Shown one piece after another: positions 44,718-58,900 of a stretch of 64,000 nt of DNA (positions are counted from its first letter, which is position 1; the number at the start of each line of letters is the position of its first letter). The stretch is from Klebsormidium nitens. Taxonomy: Eukaryota; Streptophyta; Klebsormidiophyceae; Klebsormidiales; Klebsormidiaceae. The stretch covers positions 62,001 to 126,000 of the forward strand of contig DF237010.1 of NCBI GenBank assembly GCA_000708835.1, given 5' to 3'. The notes under the pieces are model-generated. The model did not search any database. It had not been told where the DNA came from and was given only the letters and a program-made list of their open reading frames with translations. Made by a program: the position numbers and the translations under genes.

Positions 44718-47700
44718 ATGTTTGGAGTCAAGAGGTGGGGCGGGGCCGAGGTGCATGAAACTAGCGGGGCAGAAGCGCAGGCGCGGTTGGAGGCATGGAA
44801 GAAGAAAGCAAAAGAGCGTGAGGAGGCCAAGCGCAAGGAGGGGCAACAGGGTGACTTGCCTTTGGAGCCAAATGTTGCAGGCGCCAAGAGTAAAAGCAGC
44901 TCACAGAAGGTGAAAAGAACAAGTAAGGGAGAATCCAATGGGGCTTTGGGTTCTGCCAATGAGCACATTGAACCCAGAGAGGAAAGGCAGCTAGTTCTTG
45001 CTAAAGAGCAATCAGATGCGGTCAGGAGAAAAGCAAGTGAAAAGGATAGCGTCAATTTGAATGGAGATAAAGCAAAGTTGCCTCCGGCCCTGGATCTAAA
45101 CAGGGCAGCAGACAAGGAGCCTGATGGGGCTGAGCGTGATGGTAAAGGTGGTGCTGCGCAGAATGGCCCCAGAAGCACCGCAAAAGCGGCGTTTACCAAA
45201 TCAGCTCTCGCGCTTCAGGAGCAGAGTGCACGAAAAGCCGTAGAAACAGCGCGTGCCGAGAAACGGGAACTGAAGCGGCGGAAGGAAGTCGAGCGGGCGC
45301 ACGACATCATTGCGAAGAAAGCAAAGAAGGCTGGCAAGGCAGTCACTGCGAATCTAGATGTGCCGCCAGTTGATGCTCTAGAGGAGGATGAAGAGGCAAC
45401 AAAAGAAGAGAGGAAGCGCCTCAAGCGGCAGAAGCGAGAGGAGAGGAGGAAAACAAAGGAAGCCGGCGCTCAAAATGACTCTTCGAAGAAACAGGCCGAT
45501 GAGCGAACGACAGCTCCGGTTGATGTCGCCGAGCCTAGCGAGCCGGAGACCGGCCCTTCCAGTGAGGCTGTAGAAAGAAGTGAGCACGAGGACTTTTTAG
45601 AGGATGAGGATGAGCAGCGGACAGCAGCCGGGGGGGAGGCGCCTGCAGAGGCAGCGGAGCACCGCAAGCGGAAGCGAAGAAAAGCGGGTGGCGAAAGCGA
45701 AGATGCGGGGGAGCAAGTGGTCCAAGATTTTGGAAGTGGAGATGGGGAGCACCGCAAGCGACGGAAGCAAAAGTCTGCTTCTTTGGAAATCAGTTTGGAA
45801 GAACCCAATCCCCAGTCTCTGCCAGAAAGCTTGGAGGGTGGTGGGGTTGATGAACATACTGCAGAGCCCCAAGCGGGCCCAGTTATACTTCCTGAAGCTC
45901 CCCCCACAAAAGGCCCACCGCTTTTGCCGTGGATGCGGGCACCGATTGAGATTGGGGAGGATGAGGGATTGGAACTGAGCCTTGTGCCTGGGTTGGATCC
46001 AAGACTGAGGGGCGCGCTGGAGAAGACGGGGGTCGCGGGGCTGTTTCCGGTGCAGGCTGCTGTGTGGAGGGAAATGGTAGGCAGCTGAAAGATGCTTCAG
46101 AACACAGCTTCTCAATTGAACTTGAGTGTTGTTTTGGCTGTTGCAAAGCGGAGTTGTTGCAAAACGGAGAAGTTGTTCTCGAGTTCTGGTCAAATCGGTG
46201 GAGGCATGTTCCCAAAGCTTGTGATGCAAGCATCTGCTTGACATGCAACCGCATGCATCTTCCAGCTCAAGCCCACATTTCTTTTCTGGGCGTTCTTTTC
46301 TATCTGATGCAAATCTCATCAGGATGCACGAGCAGGACTGCGAAGAAGTGTGACCCAACACGTGTTGTCGTCTTACCAGGTGGCCAGCGGTTGTGAGGAT
46401 CACGACCTGTGCGTGTGCGCCCCCACCGGCAGCGGCAAGACGTTCTCGTATGCGCTGCCCATCTGCCAGGGCCTCTCCACCCGCATCGTGCGCAGGCTCA
46501 GAGCGCTCGTTGTTTTGCCAACACGGGATCTCGCCTCTCAGGTGGGGAAAAAAGCATTTTCACACCTAGTCTGCTGCACTTCGAGAAAGAAACACCTCCA
46601 GTAATGTGCCGCTTGGTGATGCTCCCTCCAAAACTTCATTGCAACGCTGTATTGGGGTTCAGCTTGGAGGAGGGAAACAACAATTGGAGCATTTAATTCT
46701 GAGTGACAGGGGCATTGCATACCAGCTATTCATCTCTCCTGCAGTCTGAATCTCGCCAGGGCAAAGTCTTCCCTTCATGAAACAAACGTCAATTTTGGTC
46801 ACAGGTGAAGGCCGTGTTCGAGCTGCTGGCACCGTCGCTTGGATTGGCCGTCGGTTTGGCGGTGGGGCAGACGTCTCTAGCAGGGGAGGCGCAGCAGCTG
46901 GTCTCTTCCGCGAGATGCCCGCCAGGGGATTGCGCTCCAGAGAGCGGTTCTTCACTGTCTGACAGTAACGTCGACATTCTGGTGTGCACTCCCGGGCGGC
47001 TGATGGACCACGTGCACGACACCCCCGGGTTTACGCTGCAGCACCTGCGCTACCTGGTGAGATAGATTCGGGTTGGTGGTATTTGAGTTGTACGCAAGGA
47101 TGGGACGTCTATCAAAGCTTGTGGTCCCTTTTCATTGAGGTTCTCGGTGTCAGCCACCTTGTCTTGGACGGAATGCAGAATCTAGAACGCAGGATGACTA
47201 TCAATGAGAACGGCGTGCCATTGATATAATAGGAGACCGCCTGACCAAAGCAAGTTCGCAGGACAGGCCAAAAGTCCATCGTTCCCCAAGGGTGCATGCT
47301 TTCAAATCTGTCTATGTCGTTGTCTATGTCGGTTGAGGGCAAGGCAGTACATACGATCTTACCCGATTTACACTAAACTAGATGGTGTTTGTTTGTCTAG
47401 CCGTTGAAGTCTGCTCAGTCGTTGAATTACAACGCGCATGCTGTGCTAGCATTTGTCGGATGACAGAAGCTGTGTTTGGTCTGACAAGCAAACGACATCA
47501 CCTCAGAGCTCCGTGACGTTTGCACGTCAACCCTTGTCACTAACCCGCTTTTCTCTTTCTTAACCAGGTGGTCGACGAGACCGACCGCCTCTTGCGACAA
47601 GCCTACCAAGACTGGCTCCCGATCGTCCTCGCCGCTGCCTCCGCGCCCTCCAATCAAGGAGACGTGTCCACCATCCGACGGCCGATGCTGGAGCGCGGCA

Positions 47701-50506
47701 TTCGGACGCCCGCGCCGCGCGTGGTGAAGCTGGTCCTGTCCGCAACGCTGACGCGGGACCCCGCCAAGATCCAGCAATTGCAGCTGCACCGCCCTCATTA
47801 CATCGCTACGAGTGCGAGTGATCACCGGTACAAAGTGCCGCCGCAACTGCAGGAATACCGCCTGGTAAGAAGGCAGGGGGGGAGAATTTCATTGGCTTTG
47901 CAATATCGTTGTGTTTGGCTTTCTTGGTAATCGAGCAGAAGCGAGTCATTCAGCTTGGAGAAGAAACAGCGGGCCCCTCTTCTTCGCAGCGTTGGATTTT
48001 TTCAGTCGACGGCTCGTGGCTGGCTCGGCTCTTTTTGTGATAGCTCCTTCTTGTCTCCGGACAATTGGTACTGTTTGGCTCCTGTCGTACCCTTATCATG
48101 GCTCATTGTAAGCTTGTCGGACAATTCTGTCGTTTCACTTCGTGCAGAGACATCGATCGCCCATTCCGATAGAAAGGACACGTGCCTCTGTGAGGAGTTT
48201 GCGCAATCCTCTTGAGCCCTCATTCCTTGATCGCAGGTGTGCACCGCGGGGGAGAAGCCGCTGTATCTCATCGCGCTGCTCCACCAGTTGAAGGGCCAAC
48301 GGACCATCGTCTTCACCGCGTCCGTCGAGGCGACCCACCGCCTGTTCACCCTGCTTCAGGTACGGTCGTTGTTCATTCAGAAAGCTTGTCCTTTACCAAT
48401 AAAGCTTGTCTCTTTGATGGTCGAAACCCGTCAAGTGCGTCCGTCGAGCGCACAGTACCACGGGCGCTGGTCAGCAAGATCTGGAGACGTTCTTTGACTT
48501 TCGTGCGGAATTTTACGCCGGAACTTGCGAGGTGTATCGACAGAGTCCGACGTGCCGACATCTGGCGGTGAGGAAGACATCTGTCGAGCGGTTTGAGACT
48601 CTTGCTAGGTTCCAAGAGCTGCGGTCAGTCAGCTGCCACCCTCAGTCAAGTATCTCTAAAGGGAGTCCGTACCGTCGAAACCGGCTCTCCCTCCTAAGTT
48701 GTCCTTTGTATCTTGTTGACAGTAGTCATTATCACCTGGCTGTCACTTGAAACCATAGATACAATGAGACTCCGTCTGAAGCAACGTCAACCCGTTGTTT
48801 CCTCGGAGCAGGCGTTTGAGGGGCTTCCCGTATTGGCCGGGGAGTACTCGAGCCTGCAGCCGCAGCGCGCGCGCAGTGCCACGCTGGAGGCGTTTCGGCG
48901 CGGGGAGGTGGACATGCTGGTGTCCAGCGACGCCATGACACGTGGCATGGACGTGGAGAACGTGGAGAACGTCATCTCGTATGATGCGCCCGTCTATGCC
49001 AAGGTGCGCCGCTGGAGCTATCGGTGTGAGGGTTGCGATTAACTTTCCGTCGGCTCTCAACTTTCTCGCTGCAGTTGGCTTTCTGTTTGCAGTGGACCCT
49101 CGTGCTGGCTTGTGAGACTGGTTGGTTGTAAGACTTGAAGCGTGGTCTGGTCCGGACTTGGTCAAGGCTGCGTTCGAAAGAACATTGAATGTTGCACTTT
49201 TGTTTACCCGTCATCTCAAACGTGTGCATACGTAGCGGCGTCTGATTGGGTTCTGGCGTCCTGTTGCGAAGCTGCAAGCTGATGCTTCGAAGAGATTTTG
49301 TAAGGAACAGTTGTTTCGAAACAGAACGGCTCACTGCCTTGTTTTTTGACGCCGTCCCGCCGATGGAATGACAGATGTCTATCCATCACTTTCGCCTCAA
49401 GTCGAGCACGTGGCGGTGCACTCTCACTTAATCTGGTCATTTTGACACGACCACCACGCACTTGTCACTCCCGCATCAGGCCCCTCACGGTTCGCTTTCT
49501 CGGGCCCCTAAACCTCGCACCTAAGATGTTGTTTTAGACAGAGTGTTTGTTAACACCGATAAAGGAGTGAGTATAGTATGTTTTCGACTCCCAAGAGTCC
49601 GCACCTAATGCATGGCAGACTGGCTGTGCAAGTTCTCGGGTGCGAGTTTAAGGTGCCCGAGTTTCACCCCTTACACACCCCAAAAAGCTTCTCCGCTTTC
49701 TACGCAGAGGTGCGCGGGGCGGAATTCTGAGTTCATCGAAACAAGTTTCAATCAACAAAACAAGTGTTTTCTGCCTGTTTCAAAAACCCTTTTCCGTCGT
49801 TCCTCCTATAGACGTACGTTCACCGAGCGGGGCGGACTGCTCGGGCGGGTCGTCCCGGGCGGTGCTTCACGCTGTTGCGGCGGGAGGAGGTGCGGCACTT
49901 CAAGGGCCTGCTGCGCAAGGTGGACAACAACTTCTGCCCCGACTACCCGCTGCCGTCCGCCGCCACCGACGCCCTCGTGCCGTTTTACACCGCAGGTAAG
50001 CTATGGTGCCTGTTCACACCACAGACAAGCCTGGGTGCCGTTCAGCATCGAAGGACAGCCGTTGTGCGGGTAAACGTTGCAGGATTAAACCTGGACCGTC
50101 TTGTCACGACCTGCGGGAAATGAATATTATAAAGGAAGAAAGTCTAGGAAACGTGTATCGAGTGCTAGAGATTTGCATTCCGCCCGAACGTCCTCCGATG
50201 TGACTCTTCATGCTGTACAAGGCTTCATGAGTGGAACCTGTTACAGCGCTGTAGATTTTGCTCAGAAGGCGCGTCGCCAATTCTATTGCTCCGGCCCCCC
50301 GTGAGGTCCTGTTCGCGGGCCTTCTTACATACACGTAAAAAGCCCTAGTATTCTGCCCATCAAATTGTTGCTCCTCGCAGACATTTCTTATACTTTGGAT
50401 TTTCAAAGTAAGGTTGTTCTTTTCGCGTGCAGCTCTTGAAAAGCTGAAGGAGACGGTGGCGGGGGAGAGCGCCGGAGGCGGCAGTACTAAGCAGCCCCCT
50501 GGATGA
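44718..50506 (+). CDS. DDX51: DEAD-box RNA helicase of the DDX51/Dbp6 (plant RH1) type
   Basis: This nucleolar helicase family works in early assembly of the 60S ribosomal subunit. Eight exons (44718-46076, 46380-46541, 46805-47056, 47568-47864, 48237-48359, 48812-49003, 49812-49995, 50433-50506) give 880 residues. The first exon alone encodes a 453-residue, highly charged, Lys/Glu-rich extension beginning MFGVKRWGG. Helicase motifs follow: I APTGSGKT (467-474), Ia [22 protein letters not shown] (594-597), III SAT (649-651), [15 protein letters not shown] (774-778) and [18 protein letters not shown] instead of DEAD and the phrase [18 protein letters not shown] point to the DDX51 line. ATG 44718 was chosen; the longer frame upstream starts only with GTG. 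Confidence 0.93.
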
Positions 50507-51294
50507 CAGGTCAGGGCTGAAATTCACTAAAGAGTAGTCGGGGCTCAGTGGCTACAGCGTTACGTAGAGAAAGAGACCATCATGTCGATCGTGGATGCAC
50601 CCTCATCGAAGTCGGAAAGCTCGCAAGATGCAACATGAGGACAGCACTTTGAGGTGATTCGTAATCAAACTAGCTTTCGATGCACAACAGAATTCTGTGG
50701 CGGGATATGTGCAAGCTGCCAGCCAGACAGTGACTGCGGCTGCCATCCCGTTTGCTGAGTGCACAAATAAATCTGCATGCCACGTATCTCGATCATGCAC
50801 ATGACGCACTGAATTGATCATGCTCAATATCCCAATTCTGCGACGCGCGCTAGTCGATCAGGCGCGTGCCGCGGCGGCGCGCTCGACTCCTTAGGTTAAT
50901 TCAGCACATGGAGCAGCGCGCTGCATGGGGACTTTGTTTAATGAGTCCGACTACATGCGCGATGTACAGAATGCGGGCAGCTAGCTTGCATGTGCTGGCA
51001 TGGCACATGACATGAGCCTCAGGCGCGCGCATATTGACGGGTCCTGCATGGCGGCATGGGCCATAATATTCACATGGGGCATTGTAAGCCCAAGCGCTTC
51101 AGTTCGGGCGGCCAGCCATGGCTAGGACCGATCTTAAAATGTCGATTGTTTGCAAGACTCGGCATTTTGAGTTCTGGCACCACAACCCATGTGACAGCAC
51201 TCACCATACAATCCATGTGATAGCCGCAAGACGTGGTGAGGACTCATTCATGCAATTTTGAGATTGCCTCGATATTAAGGTTTAATTGTCCATG
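50507..51294. other. Convergent spacer between the helicase and tryptophan synthase
   Basis: This should be two 3' untranslated regions back to back. No exon is credible. From 50840 to 51120 the sequence is rich in GCGCGC, CATG and GCATG words, like the other convergent spacers. Confidence 0.5.
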
Positions 51295-54200
51295 TTAGTG
51301 ACCCGGTGTGCTCAAACCTCCCTTGACCCTATCTCCCAAAAGCTTGATTGCCGTTTGTACGTCCTTGTCCCCCCGACCACTGAAGTTCACAACAACATTC
51401 GTGCCGTCCGCTAAGGTAGGACACAAGTCCTCGAGGTAAGCCAGTGCATGTGACGTTTCTAGAGCCGGGATAAGCCCCTCCAGCTTCGACGTCCGCTCGA
51501 AAGCTGCACAGGCAACACTACCGTCAGGATCAGGCGTGTTTTGAGGCAACAATGAAGATCAAAAACTGGCGAATCAGCCTCGACAGAGGCTAGGCGACTC
51601 GATAGCTCTGAGTTCCAAACCATCAGCATCACCACTGAATTTAAGCAACATACCAAAGCTGACAATTGCATTGTTTGCCCCATCATTTAACAGAATAGCA
51701 ATGACCACGTGCAGCAGGGTTTTTGCTCCCAGGTATAACTAACGACAACAAATTTCGGCCAAGTGTAGAGAGCCCACTGACCGTCCAAAGCTTCGTCGTC
51801 CGTCACGCTAAAGTATTCCGCCCGACCAAGGTCCTTGAGGAAGCTGTGCTCAGGACCCACTCCCGGGTAGTCCAAACTGCATGAGACATATGGGACGGAT
51901 CAGACCCAAACACATACACGCTGCACAATCTCCGATTTGGATTCTCAAGGACGATACCGGCGACTGACTCTTTCTTCAGACTACAACTTACACATGTTGA
52001 ACAAGTTCAGTTCGGAGGTTGCCAACCCCTAAAACGAACTCGTTTAGCGTATTGTTGGTTAATCGAATCAGCATCTTGTTTGTAACCCGAATCAGCATCT
52101 TGTTTGTCACCCGAATCAGCGTGGACAAAGCACAACCAACCGCCAAGCCGGCAAAACATACCAGCCGCAGGCCCCTTAAGGTATACAAAGAACTCGGCAC
52201 TTTTTACTACCATAGCCAGACCTTGCCAAAGTAAGCAGAGCCGACTGATGACCTCGGAAACTCCACCTCATTCACCTTCACATGTGCCTCTGGCAAAACC
52301 TGGCTGACTGCCGCATGTGACGCCTGGTTCTTGCCAAGCAAGCCACCACCTAGCACAAACGCCATGTCCAAAAGTTCCGTAATGTTCTGAATTAAAGCTT
52401 ACCCTGCGCTAATGGAGTGCGGCTCGATGACCTGCCCGTCCGTGTCCTGCAGCAGGTAGCTCATAGCCCCATGGAGCACTCCCTGCGTGCCAAGTGTCAG
52501 CGTCGCGGCGTGCTTGTCGGTGTGTGTGCCGTGCCCTGCAGCCTCCACCCCAATCATCCGCACATGCGCGTCGTTCACGAACTCGTGGAAAAGACCCATT
52601 GCATTCGAGCCACCCCCCACGCACGCAACTAGAATGTCAGGGTCCTTGCCGAACTTTTCATGGGCCTGCCGCCGCGTCTCCTGCAGTACGGAACAGAAGA
52701 TCTCAGGAGGCAAATTTGAGATCTTCGGTCAAATTCGTCTACTTTGCATGTACCTGAAGTCTCTGCATACAAACAGCTGAAGGCAACTTAAATCCTACTG
52801 CAGTGTGTGTAGCAGACTAACCAGGAAAAACCGGACCAAGATGCTGCTTTTTCCGCAATCAAACTTCATGCAGTTTGGTGCCAGGCCTATTTAAGATGCG
52901 GCGCAGTCTCGCGATCAGCGGCTGGCGGACATAGTCCTTTGCTGGTAGATTGAACAGCCCTGCCTCTCTTTCGTAGCTCACTAGGCTTCACCTAGATTTA
53001 GGCTTGCACATAAGCAACCACCCGGAACGCGAGCTCAAATGGTCACAGGGGCTCACTTCGCGTTAATCAACCTCAAAATGCACACATAGAACTTGACAGC
53101 TGTCGGGCCCTGCTCACCTCTCCAATAACTGCATGGAAGTCGCGCACCATCATGGGGTACGGGTGGGGCCCTGCCACACTGCCCAGAATGTAGTGCGTGT
53201 CCTCCACATTCGTCACCCAGTCTCGGATTGCCTCTGACGTGGCGTCCTTCAGCGTTGCAGTGCCGGCCGTCACTGGTCGCACCTGCAACATACCCAACAT
53301 GCTTTCAGGTGTGCCGACCGCGAGTCTGCTTCCGGCATTCAAAAGTCACTTGCGATATGCTCGAAACGTCTCAATTTGCACTTTCCAAGGAGTGTATTTT
53401 TAGGGCTAAGTTGAAAAGCCAGCGCAAGTGCCAGACTGAAAACACGACTACAGAGCTGGAATCCTGTTGTGCATCAGCCACTCCAAATTTCATGTCCTTA
53501 GCAAGACCCAGTACGAAAGCTCAGGGGCTCGTACCTCAGCTCCCAGCAGCCTCATCCGGAACACGTTGAGCGCCTGCCTTTCCATGTCCTGCGCTCCCAT
53601 GTAGACCACGCACTGGAAGCCAAAACGGGCACACGCAGTTGCAGTGGCGACGCCATGCTGGCCGGCCCCCGTCTCCGCAATGATCCGCTTCTTGCCTGAG
53701 AGGAGCGATGTGTTCTGTTTTGAGCCTCAGAGACTACTCCAAGGATGTGCATGCAACAACAAGCTGAGGCGCTCTGTTGCTTTCCTCTGGAGGTAGCAAG
53801 CTAATGGCTTTTTAGCTTCATAAGCAAGTTCAGAGATGATCAAGCTGACGAGTGACGGACGAACTCACAGGGCTGATGAATGATAAACCAACTCACAGGG
53901 CTGTTGGGGGTGGACCAAAACTGCCTTTGAGTAATGAGAGCAGATTGGTACTCAAATACTTTTAGCGGCCACTCTCGAAATGAAGGAACTCTACTACGAA
54001 ACTCCTGTCCACCTACGGTATAGAACCAATTTCAACAAACGTTTAACCAATTCTCACCAATTCGCTTTGCCAGCAGGGCTTGCCCCACAGCATTGTTGAT
54101 CTTGTGAGCGCCGGTATGATTCAAATCCTCTCGCTTCAGGTAGATGTTTGGCCCAGTCCCGTCTTCCCTCTTGTAGCGCTCCGTCAGTCTCTCCGCAAAG

Positions 54201-54991
54201 TACAGGGGAGACTCGCGGCCAACGTAGTCCTTCAAGATGCCTTTCAGTTCCTCCTGTGAAAGCAGACATGCGCGAGAGGATTGTGCGTCAAAATCAAGGT
54301 ACTCGTGCGTCATTGAAAGTTATTGGGGCGGCCATTGATGTACTTCTATCACCGGAAACAATTGTAATTAAAGTACACCCAAAAGTGTAGGGTTTCTTTG
54401 CATGAAAAGATCTCTGAGCTGTCAGTGAGATTTTTGCTTTCATTTTCTTTTCGTACCTACAATTGAGACCACCGAGTCCTTTTGTGTGCGACTCTGAGAC
54501 TCTTGTGTAACCAGTTTGAAACACATTTTGTAAGATCAAAGTAAAGTCTCAAAGCACAAGTAATGCCGGTGGTAATGATCCACAGCTTTTGGATAAAGTT
54601 TAAGAAAAGCCCCGCTCACCTGGAATGCTGGATCAGCAGTTACTTCCTTGTATGTCTTTTCCAAATCCGACAGTGCATACATCAGGGTCTCGGGCACATA
54701 CTTGCCCCCATACTTGCCAAACCTCCCCATCGCATCGGGCCTCTGGAAATCCCCCACATTCTGCTTCACGTCAGCCTTCTCAGGGGCCATCACACAACGC
54801 ACTGCCTGGTCCTGCCGCCCATCCTTGTATACTACACTCGGCTTTGCAGAAAGCGTTGATGAGCCGCGCAGGCAGACAGAAGCGGACGATGCAAGGGGCG
54901 CCACAGTCTGCTGCTGAATGCGGCTTGTCTGTGAAAGGCTCAGGGCGGAATGCCCGGCAGCCGCCTTTGCAAACGTGCCTGCTGCTGCCAT
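51295..54991 (-). CDS. TSB: Tryptophan synthase beta chain, plastid form
   Basis: The beta chain condenses indole with serine to make tryptophan, using PLP, in the chloroplast stroma. Seven exons (54620-54991, 54058-54253, 53535-53695, 53118-53282, 52403-52680, 51782-51876, 51295-51503) give 491 residues. The first ~85 residues are Ala/Ser-rich with few acids, as in a chloroplast transit peptide. The mature protein opens [16 protein letters not shown]. The PLP lysine is Lys175 in [10 protein letters not shown], the catalytic Glu is Glu197 in AETGAGQHG, and the phosphate loop is GGGSN at 320-324. Other blocks are [25 protein letters not shown] and NFSGRGDKD near the C-terminus. The alpha chain is not in this window. 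Confidence 0.96.
52064..52122. repeat. 24-bp tandem repeat in a tryptophan synthase intron
   Basis: The unit CGAATCAGCATCTTGTTTGT plus four bases starts at 52064, 52088 and (partial) 52112. It is a small minisatellite without coding effect. Confidence 0.8.
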
Positions 54992-55932
54992 GCTGGGAAT
55001 CGCAAACTTTCCTGCTTCGTTGAAAATACCTCTTGCGCTACCGCAAGCAATTGAAGACGTCCAAAAGAACCGACCTGCGCCCCTGCTAGATGATTAAGTG
55101 CTCAGCTTGAAGTTCAAGTTCTCTGCCAAAGCAGAGCTGCTCTAGCACACTCAAGCAGGCAGTCATCACAGTCTCCAGAAACAGACGTAATCATCGAATC
55201 TTGATGGAGCTTACGTGTCGCGCTGTTGAATTGCTAAACTCGAGATCTCTGCTTCGAACGGCTGAGATCTTACCGGGAGAGATTTGCCGCATTTCGCGTG
55301 CTAAAAAATATTATTTGTTCCACAAGGAAATCATGCTAGTCGCAAGTGCATAGACCAGACTCCGACAGAGTGTATGGGTATTGGGCCTGCGTGGGCTCTG
55401 GAACTCTGAATCTGTATACCTAAACGAAAGCGGCGGCAGCAATGATAGGGTAGCAGGTTAAACAGGATGCACTTAATGCAATGGTCCCTACGTTTTTGCG
55501 CTACACATCATACTGAAAGGAGTCTGTCCAGATGTTGTGTCTAGCAGCGTGTTAGATGCATACAAGCGGGACGAATCACTCAAATCTAAGAACGAGCATG
55601 TTGACGTGTCACAAGGATTGCCACCGTCCTGAATATCACATCATATCATATCGAGCGGTATCATTCCATGATGGTAGGGCGTCGCAGATTGGGATAGTTT
55701 GAGCACCGCTCGTGCATGACTTTTAGAGGGTATAGAAGATTCTCAATCTCCGGATGCGAATCAGCCTTAAGGTGCATCGTTGAGATTTCCGCTCAGATGA
55801 TATGCTCTCAGTGAACCTATGGTGATCTCTTAATGCTGGTTGAACCTCAGAGAGGTCTACACCAGCTGATCAGCAAAGAATAAGTATCCGTGAGATCAAC
55901 AACCGCAACTCAGAGCGTTGTTTCTCCTACTT
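54992..55932. promoter_or_regulatory. Promoter side of tryptophan synthase and 3' flank of ERdj3
   Basis: Both neighbours are read leftwards, so the left part should be the tryptophan synthase promoter and the right part the ERdj3 3' untranslated region. No exon is seen. A TCATATCATATCATA-like run lies near 55635-55650. Confidence 0.45.
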
Positions 55933-58900
55933 TCAATGCGTAAAATTGTCTCGGATCACCTTTTTCTGAGCGTCTGTTAGTGAGGGCGGGAAGGCGACTG
56001 TAAAGGTCACATAAAGGTCCCCCTTTCTGTTGCTTTCGTAAGCAGGCATCCCCTCTTCTTTAACCTTCCGGACTTCTCCAGGCTTCGTAACTCCCTGCAT
56101 AGACCAATCATGGACAGACGCTCAGCTCTGGGGCGAAGTCTGCCAGCAGGTGCTTCAAAACAATCGGCACACTTCGCAAACCTGCGCCCCATTTTCGGTG
56201 GACGGAGATTGGATGGCATAAGGTGCTGAGGAAACAAGCGGAAATCACGTTTTTGCCTGCCACAGAGTACCTCAAAAAGGTCTGGGGAGACATACCTTGA
56301 ACCCAACAGCCACTTTATGCCCGTCCAAATGGGTGATGTCCTTCTCAAACCCAACCAAGGCATCAACCTGCGAAGTCGGGCACAGCTCGCCAGCGTTGGT
56401 CTTAAAGGCGGCCGGAGTCTTTGACAGCAGTCACGAATGACTATTGAAAAGAGTCTACGGCAGCCATGTCCCCATATGGAACAGCAGACTATTCAACGAA
56501 CTCCGAGAGGAGACGTAAGCAGGCAGGTTACTGGTGGCTATCGAGGATACATAAGCAGCCAGGAATGTTAGCAAACCCGGGAGGAGACAAATGCAGGATC
56601 TCACCAGAGAAATTGTGACCTGCATATGGAGGTCGTCTCCTTCTCGTCGGAACGTCTTGTGCGGTCGAGTTTTAATCAAAAACTGCACGAGGCAGCCCAG
56701 AGGATTTCAGAAACAAGAGCACAAAGTTCGACGAGCTTCCCCAGTCGCTTCCCTGAGAGAGGAAACGAGAAAGAAGAGACTTCTTTGAGAAAAAGAAAAA
56801 GAAGTGGGATAACAGTCTTAGTTTGCCATTCCGTCGGAGTCAGCTCGAAAGCGGTCGGTCTCTCACAATGTCCTCGACGCATCCATGGCTCATCAACGAA
56901 GGACGATTACAGGCGACAAGCAGAGAAGGCCTGGGCCTTGGAGAGATTGACGGGCAGCTGATCATTGCTTGATTGGGGCAATGGACGCCTAGTCAGACGC
57001 TGAGACCTCTGTAACAAAACAATTGGACGACATGATTGATCAGTGGACGCACCTTGAGGTCCCCTGCCTCGCCATCCATGATCGGCTCGCCTTCTTCGAA
57101 GAAGACAATCTCCTGCAGAACGACACCGGGGCAGATTAGTCGTCAAGAGCGCTCGCGTGAGCAACTCGGATCTAGCGGACTGCTGAACAATAACCTTACG
57201 AACGAGCTTCAGATTAAACTCTGGAGCCCCGCATTCCCAGCCGGCCTGTCGAAATCCCGCTTTGACATCTCCCGGCTCACATCCGCTGGCAGCCAAAGCA
57301 TACATAGTAAGGAAGGGACGCTGCGCACCTGTCCTTCCTTCATTCCCTTCTCCACGTCCACATTGATGTACTCTCCTTCCCGGTCCAGCTTCACGTTTGG
57401 ACACTCCTCGCAGGTCTGCAAACAAAGCGGGCTAGGTCAACTAGATAACGCTCCGGAAGGAGATCTAATCTCGAAACCAAAACGGATCAAAGAGGCTAAT
57501 CGAAGATCATACACTCCCACCGAACCTTCCGCTAATAATGGCATAAATGCAATTGACAACCACAACATATCTGTTTGATTTCGAAGCAACATGCGCACCG
57601 GACCCCCCTTGCTCAACAGCACCACCTACGGCCACTACATACAATGGAGGCAACTGCAAAGCGCACCTGTTGGGGGAACTGCTGGAACATGCCCGGCCCG
57701 ATCTGCTTGGTGATGACCTTGGACTTGCAGTTGCACTTGCGCTTGCCGGGTGCGGGCTTGTACACCGCCTTCTCGCGGTACACCTTGTACGAGCTGCCCA
57801 TGTACAGATCCTCCAGCGTGGCCTGCAAATGCACCACCACTGTGTCGCCCTTCGGAATCTTCTCCTCCTCATCCTCCTGGCCGCCAAAGCCAAAGCCCCC
57901 GCCAAAGAATCTGCGCAAGAAGGATAAGGAGTTGGACACTGCGCAGTAGACTGGGTTCAAGGGTCTGGGACTTGGGATTGGTGCTCGTTGGGATTCAAAA
58001 ATCGTGAAGTGCTTTGATTGGGTTCGAGGGCCTGAACTTGGGTTTGGCGCTTGTTGGGACTCAGAAATTGTGAAGTGGTGTAACGGGGTTCATGGGCCTG
58101 AACTTGGGATTGACGCTGGTTGACAACAACCGAGGGCGCTTCCAAAAGACAAGCTCACAACCTGCGGCTTCCGGGGAAAAGTGGTGCCTGCTCGTTTTTT
58201 TCCTATGTTTTGTCAAGGCCCAACAAAGTACATGGCCAGATGACTGACTCAACCAAGAGTCAGGACTCTCACCCTACATCCAAGCACTTGCCCATAGCCC
58301 GCATTGACACCAATCTCTTGGTCGCCAAACCAGACCACCGTAAGGTCAAAGTACTAATCTTAAACATAGTCTCTAGATGCTGTACACAAAACACAATCCC
58401 AAGCCTTTTGGTTCAACTATGGCACTTTCACAGTATCTTGGTTGCTTTAGGTTGCTTCGAAAGAAGTCGGAAAGTGTGTTGGGCCGTCGACAAGTGTCAA
58501 TCTCATTCCCCGTATGATGGACAGGAGCTCAACCGCAACATCATCAGTGGCATAGTGCACCTGAAAGAGCATCCGGAGTGCGCCTCATTTCAGCAGCTGC
58601 TCCGACACTATTTGCACTAGCTTCAACCATGAATTCTCTTCGACTCCATGAGCCTAGAAAGAAGCACAAGTTTATTCTGCATCTTTTGATCCAGTGTTTC
58701 CAGATGGCCGTTCCTTGTGCGCTACTATCTTGCCAGCTTTCTGTACTGAGGAACGTTGAAAGCGAAGGAACCTCCACCCAGACAGGGGAAAAAAAACAGC
58801 TGGGATTCGGGACGAGCAAAGAGCTGGGCTTACTGTGAGAAGATGTCATTTGGAAACCCGCCACCTCCTCCACCACCCTGCCCATGCTGCTTCAAGCCCT

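Noticed and set aside
45470-46403. Minus-strand frames of 123-268 codons
   Set aside because: They are shadows of the Lys/Glu-rich first exon of the DDX51-type helicase and run into its intron.
53865-53905. Short direct repeat (ACTCACAGGGCTG twice) in a tryptophan synthase intron
   Set aside because: It is a two-copy, 13-base match that does not touch a splice site; too slight to list as a feature.
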